NCBI GenBank assembly: GCA_020355945.1
Contig: CP070627.1
Coordinates: 2,183,256 to 2,188,387 of the forward strand
DNA from: Candidatus Aminicenantota bacterium
Lineage (GTDB): Bacteria; Acidobacteriota; Aminicenantia; UBA2199
Reading direction: 5' to 3'
Length of the DNA: 5,132 nucleotides
A program made the position numbers and the translations under genes. Shown here in pieces: positions 5,132-5,132 of the stretch (its first letter is position 1; each line of letters opens with the position of its first letter). The notes beneath the pieces are model-generated. The model was not told the origin of the DNA. It saw only the letters and a list, made by a program, of their open reading frames with translations, and did not search any database.

Positions 5132-5132
5132 C

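Larger units (their letters stand above)
5013..5132. other. Repeat-rich leader upstream of the cluster
   Basis: No gene is visible. From the gene outward the segment holds the ribosome binding site (5018-5023), the second 22-bp repeat copy (5030-5051), short GCGCA/GTGCA motifs (5058-5075) and two perfect hairpins: GGCAAAG/CTTTGCC at 5091-5097 and 5100-5106, and CCCCGCG/CGCGGGG at 5117-5123 and 5125-5131. I found no sigma-70-like promoter that I would defend, so the operon promoter may lie beyond the right edge or be of another type. Confidence 0.55.

Overview
The window is one dense block of minus-strand genes with no convincing plus-strand gene. Read in the direction of transcription (right to left) the order is: a 68-aa membrane microprotein (4806-5012); a thioredoxin-fold lipoprotein of the TlpA/ResA type (4280-4798); a 790-aa fusion of a signal peptide, FnIII-like domain, calcineurin-like metallophosphatase, thioredoxin-like CxxC domain and six-helix CcdA/DsbD-type membrane domain (1911-4283); a second membrane microprotein, paralogous to the first (1639-1911); a periplasmic TPR protein with four membrane helices (356-1642); and the first 101 codons of a radical SAM enzyme that runs off the left edge (1-305). 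Three junctions are ATGA-type stop/start overlaps, one gap is 7 nt and one is 50 nt, so the six genes look like one operon.

The main point of interest is the link between the radical SAM enzyme and the two microproteins. Both small proteins carry a nearly identical block, KPKG-x-IL-x-x-K-x-GYNPNSSS-x-GS, followed by one hydrophobic helix and a lysine-rich tail. Outside the block they diverge. Small genes with a conserved segment beside a CxxxCxxC radical SAM gene are the usual layout of a RiPP (ribosomally made, enzymatically modified peptide) locus. The block has no cysteine, so thioether (sactipeptide or ranthipeptide) chemistry can be excluded on the visible peptides. The remaining genes would supply an envelope thiol-redox relay (CcdA domain, fused CxxC domain, TlpA lipoprotein) and a TPR membrane protein with two cysteines predicted outside the cytoplasm. 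That functional integration is inference; I do not recognise the whole as a named system.

The intergenic and signal-peptide DNA is also unusual. A 22-bp sequence occurs in inverted orientation just upstream of the first gene (5030-5051) and inside the signal-peptide coding region of the 790-aa gene (4251-4272). The internal copy continues into an array of seven imperfect heptamers (consensus GCGCCNN, 4202-4250) that forms most of the n-region of the signal peptide. The segment at 5013-5132 is a repeat-rich, hairpin-rich leader with no gene.

Organism: AGGAG-type ribosome binding sites, a lipoprotein, thiol-redox proteins and radical SAM chemistry indicate a bacterium, probably an anaerobe or a poorly studied diderm lineage known from environmental genomes. 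The heptamer and GC-rich dispersed repeats suggest a repeat-rich genome. The phylum cannot be fixed from this sequence.
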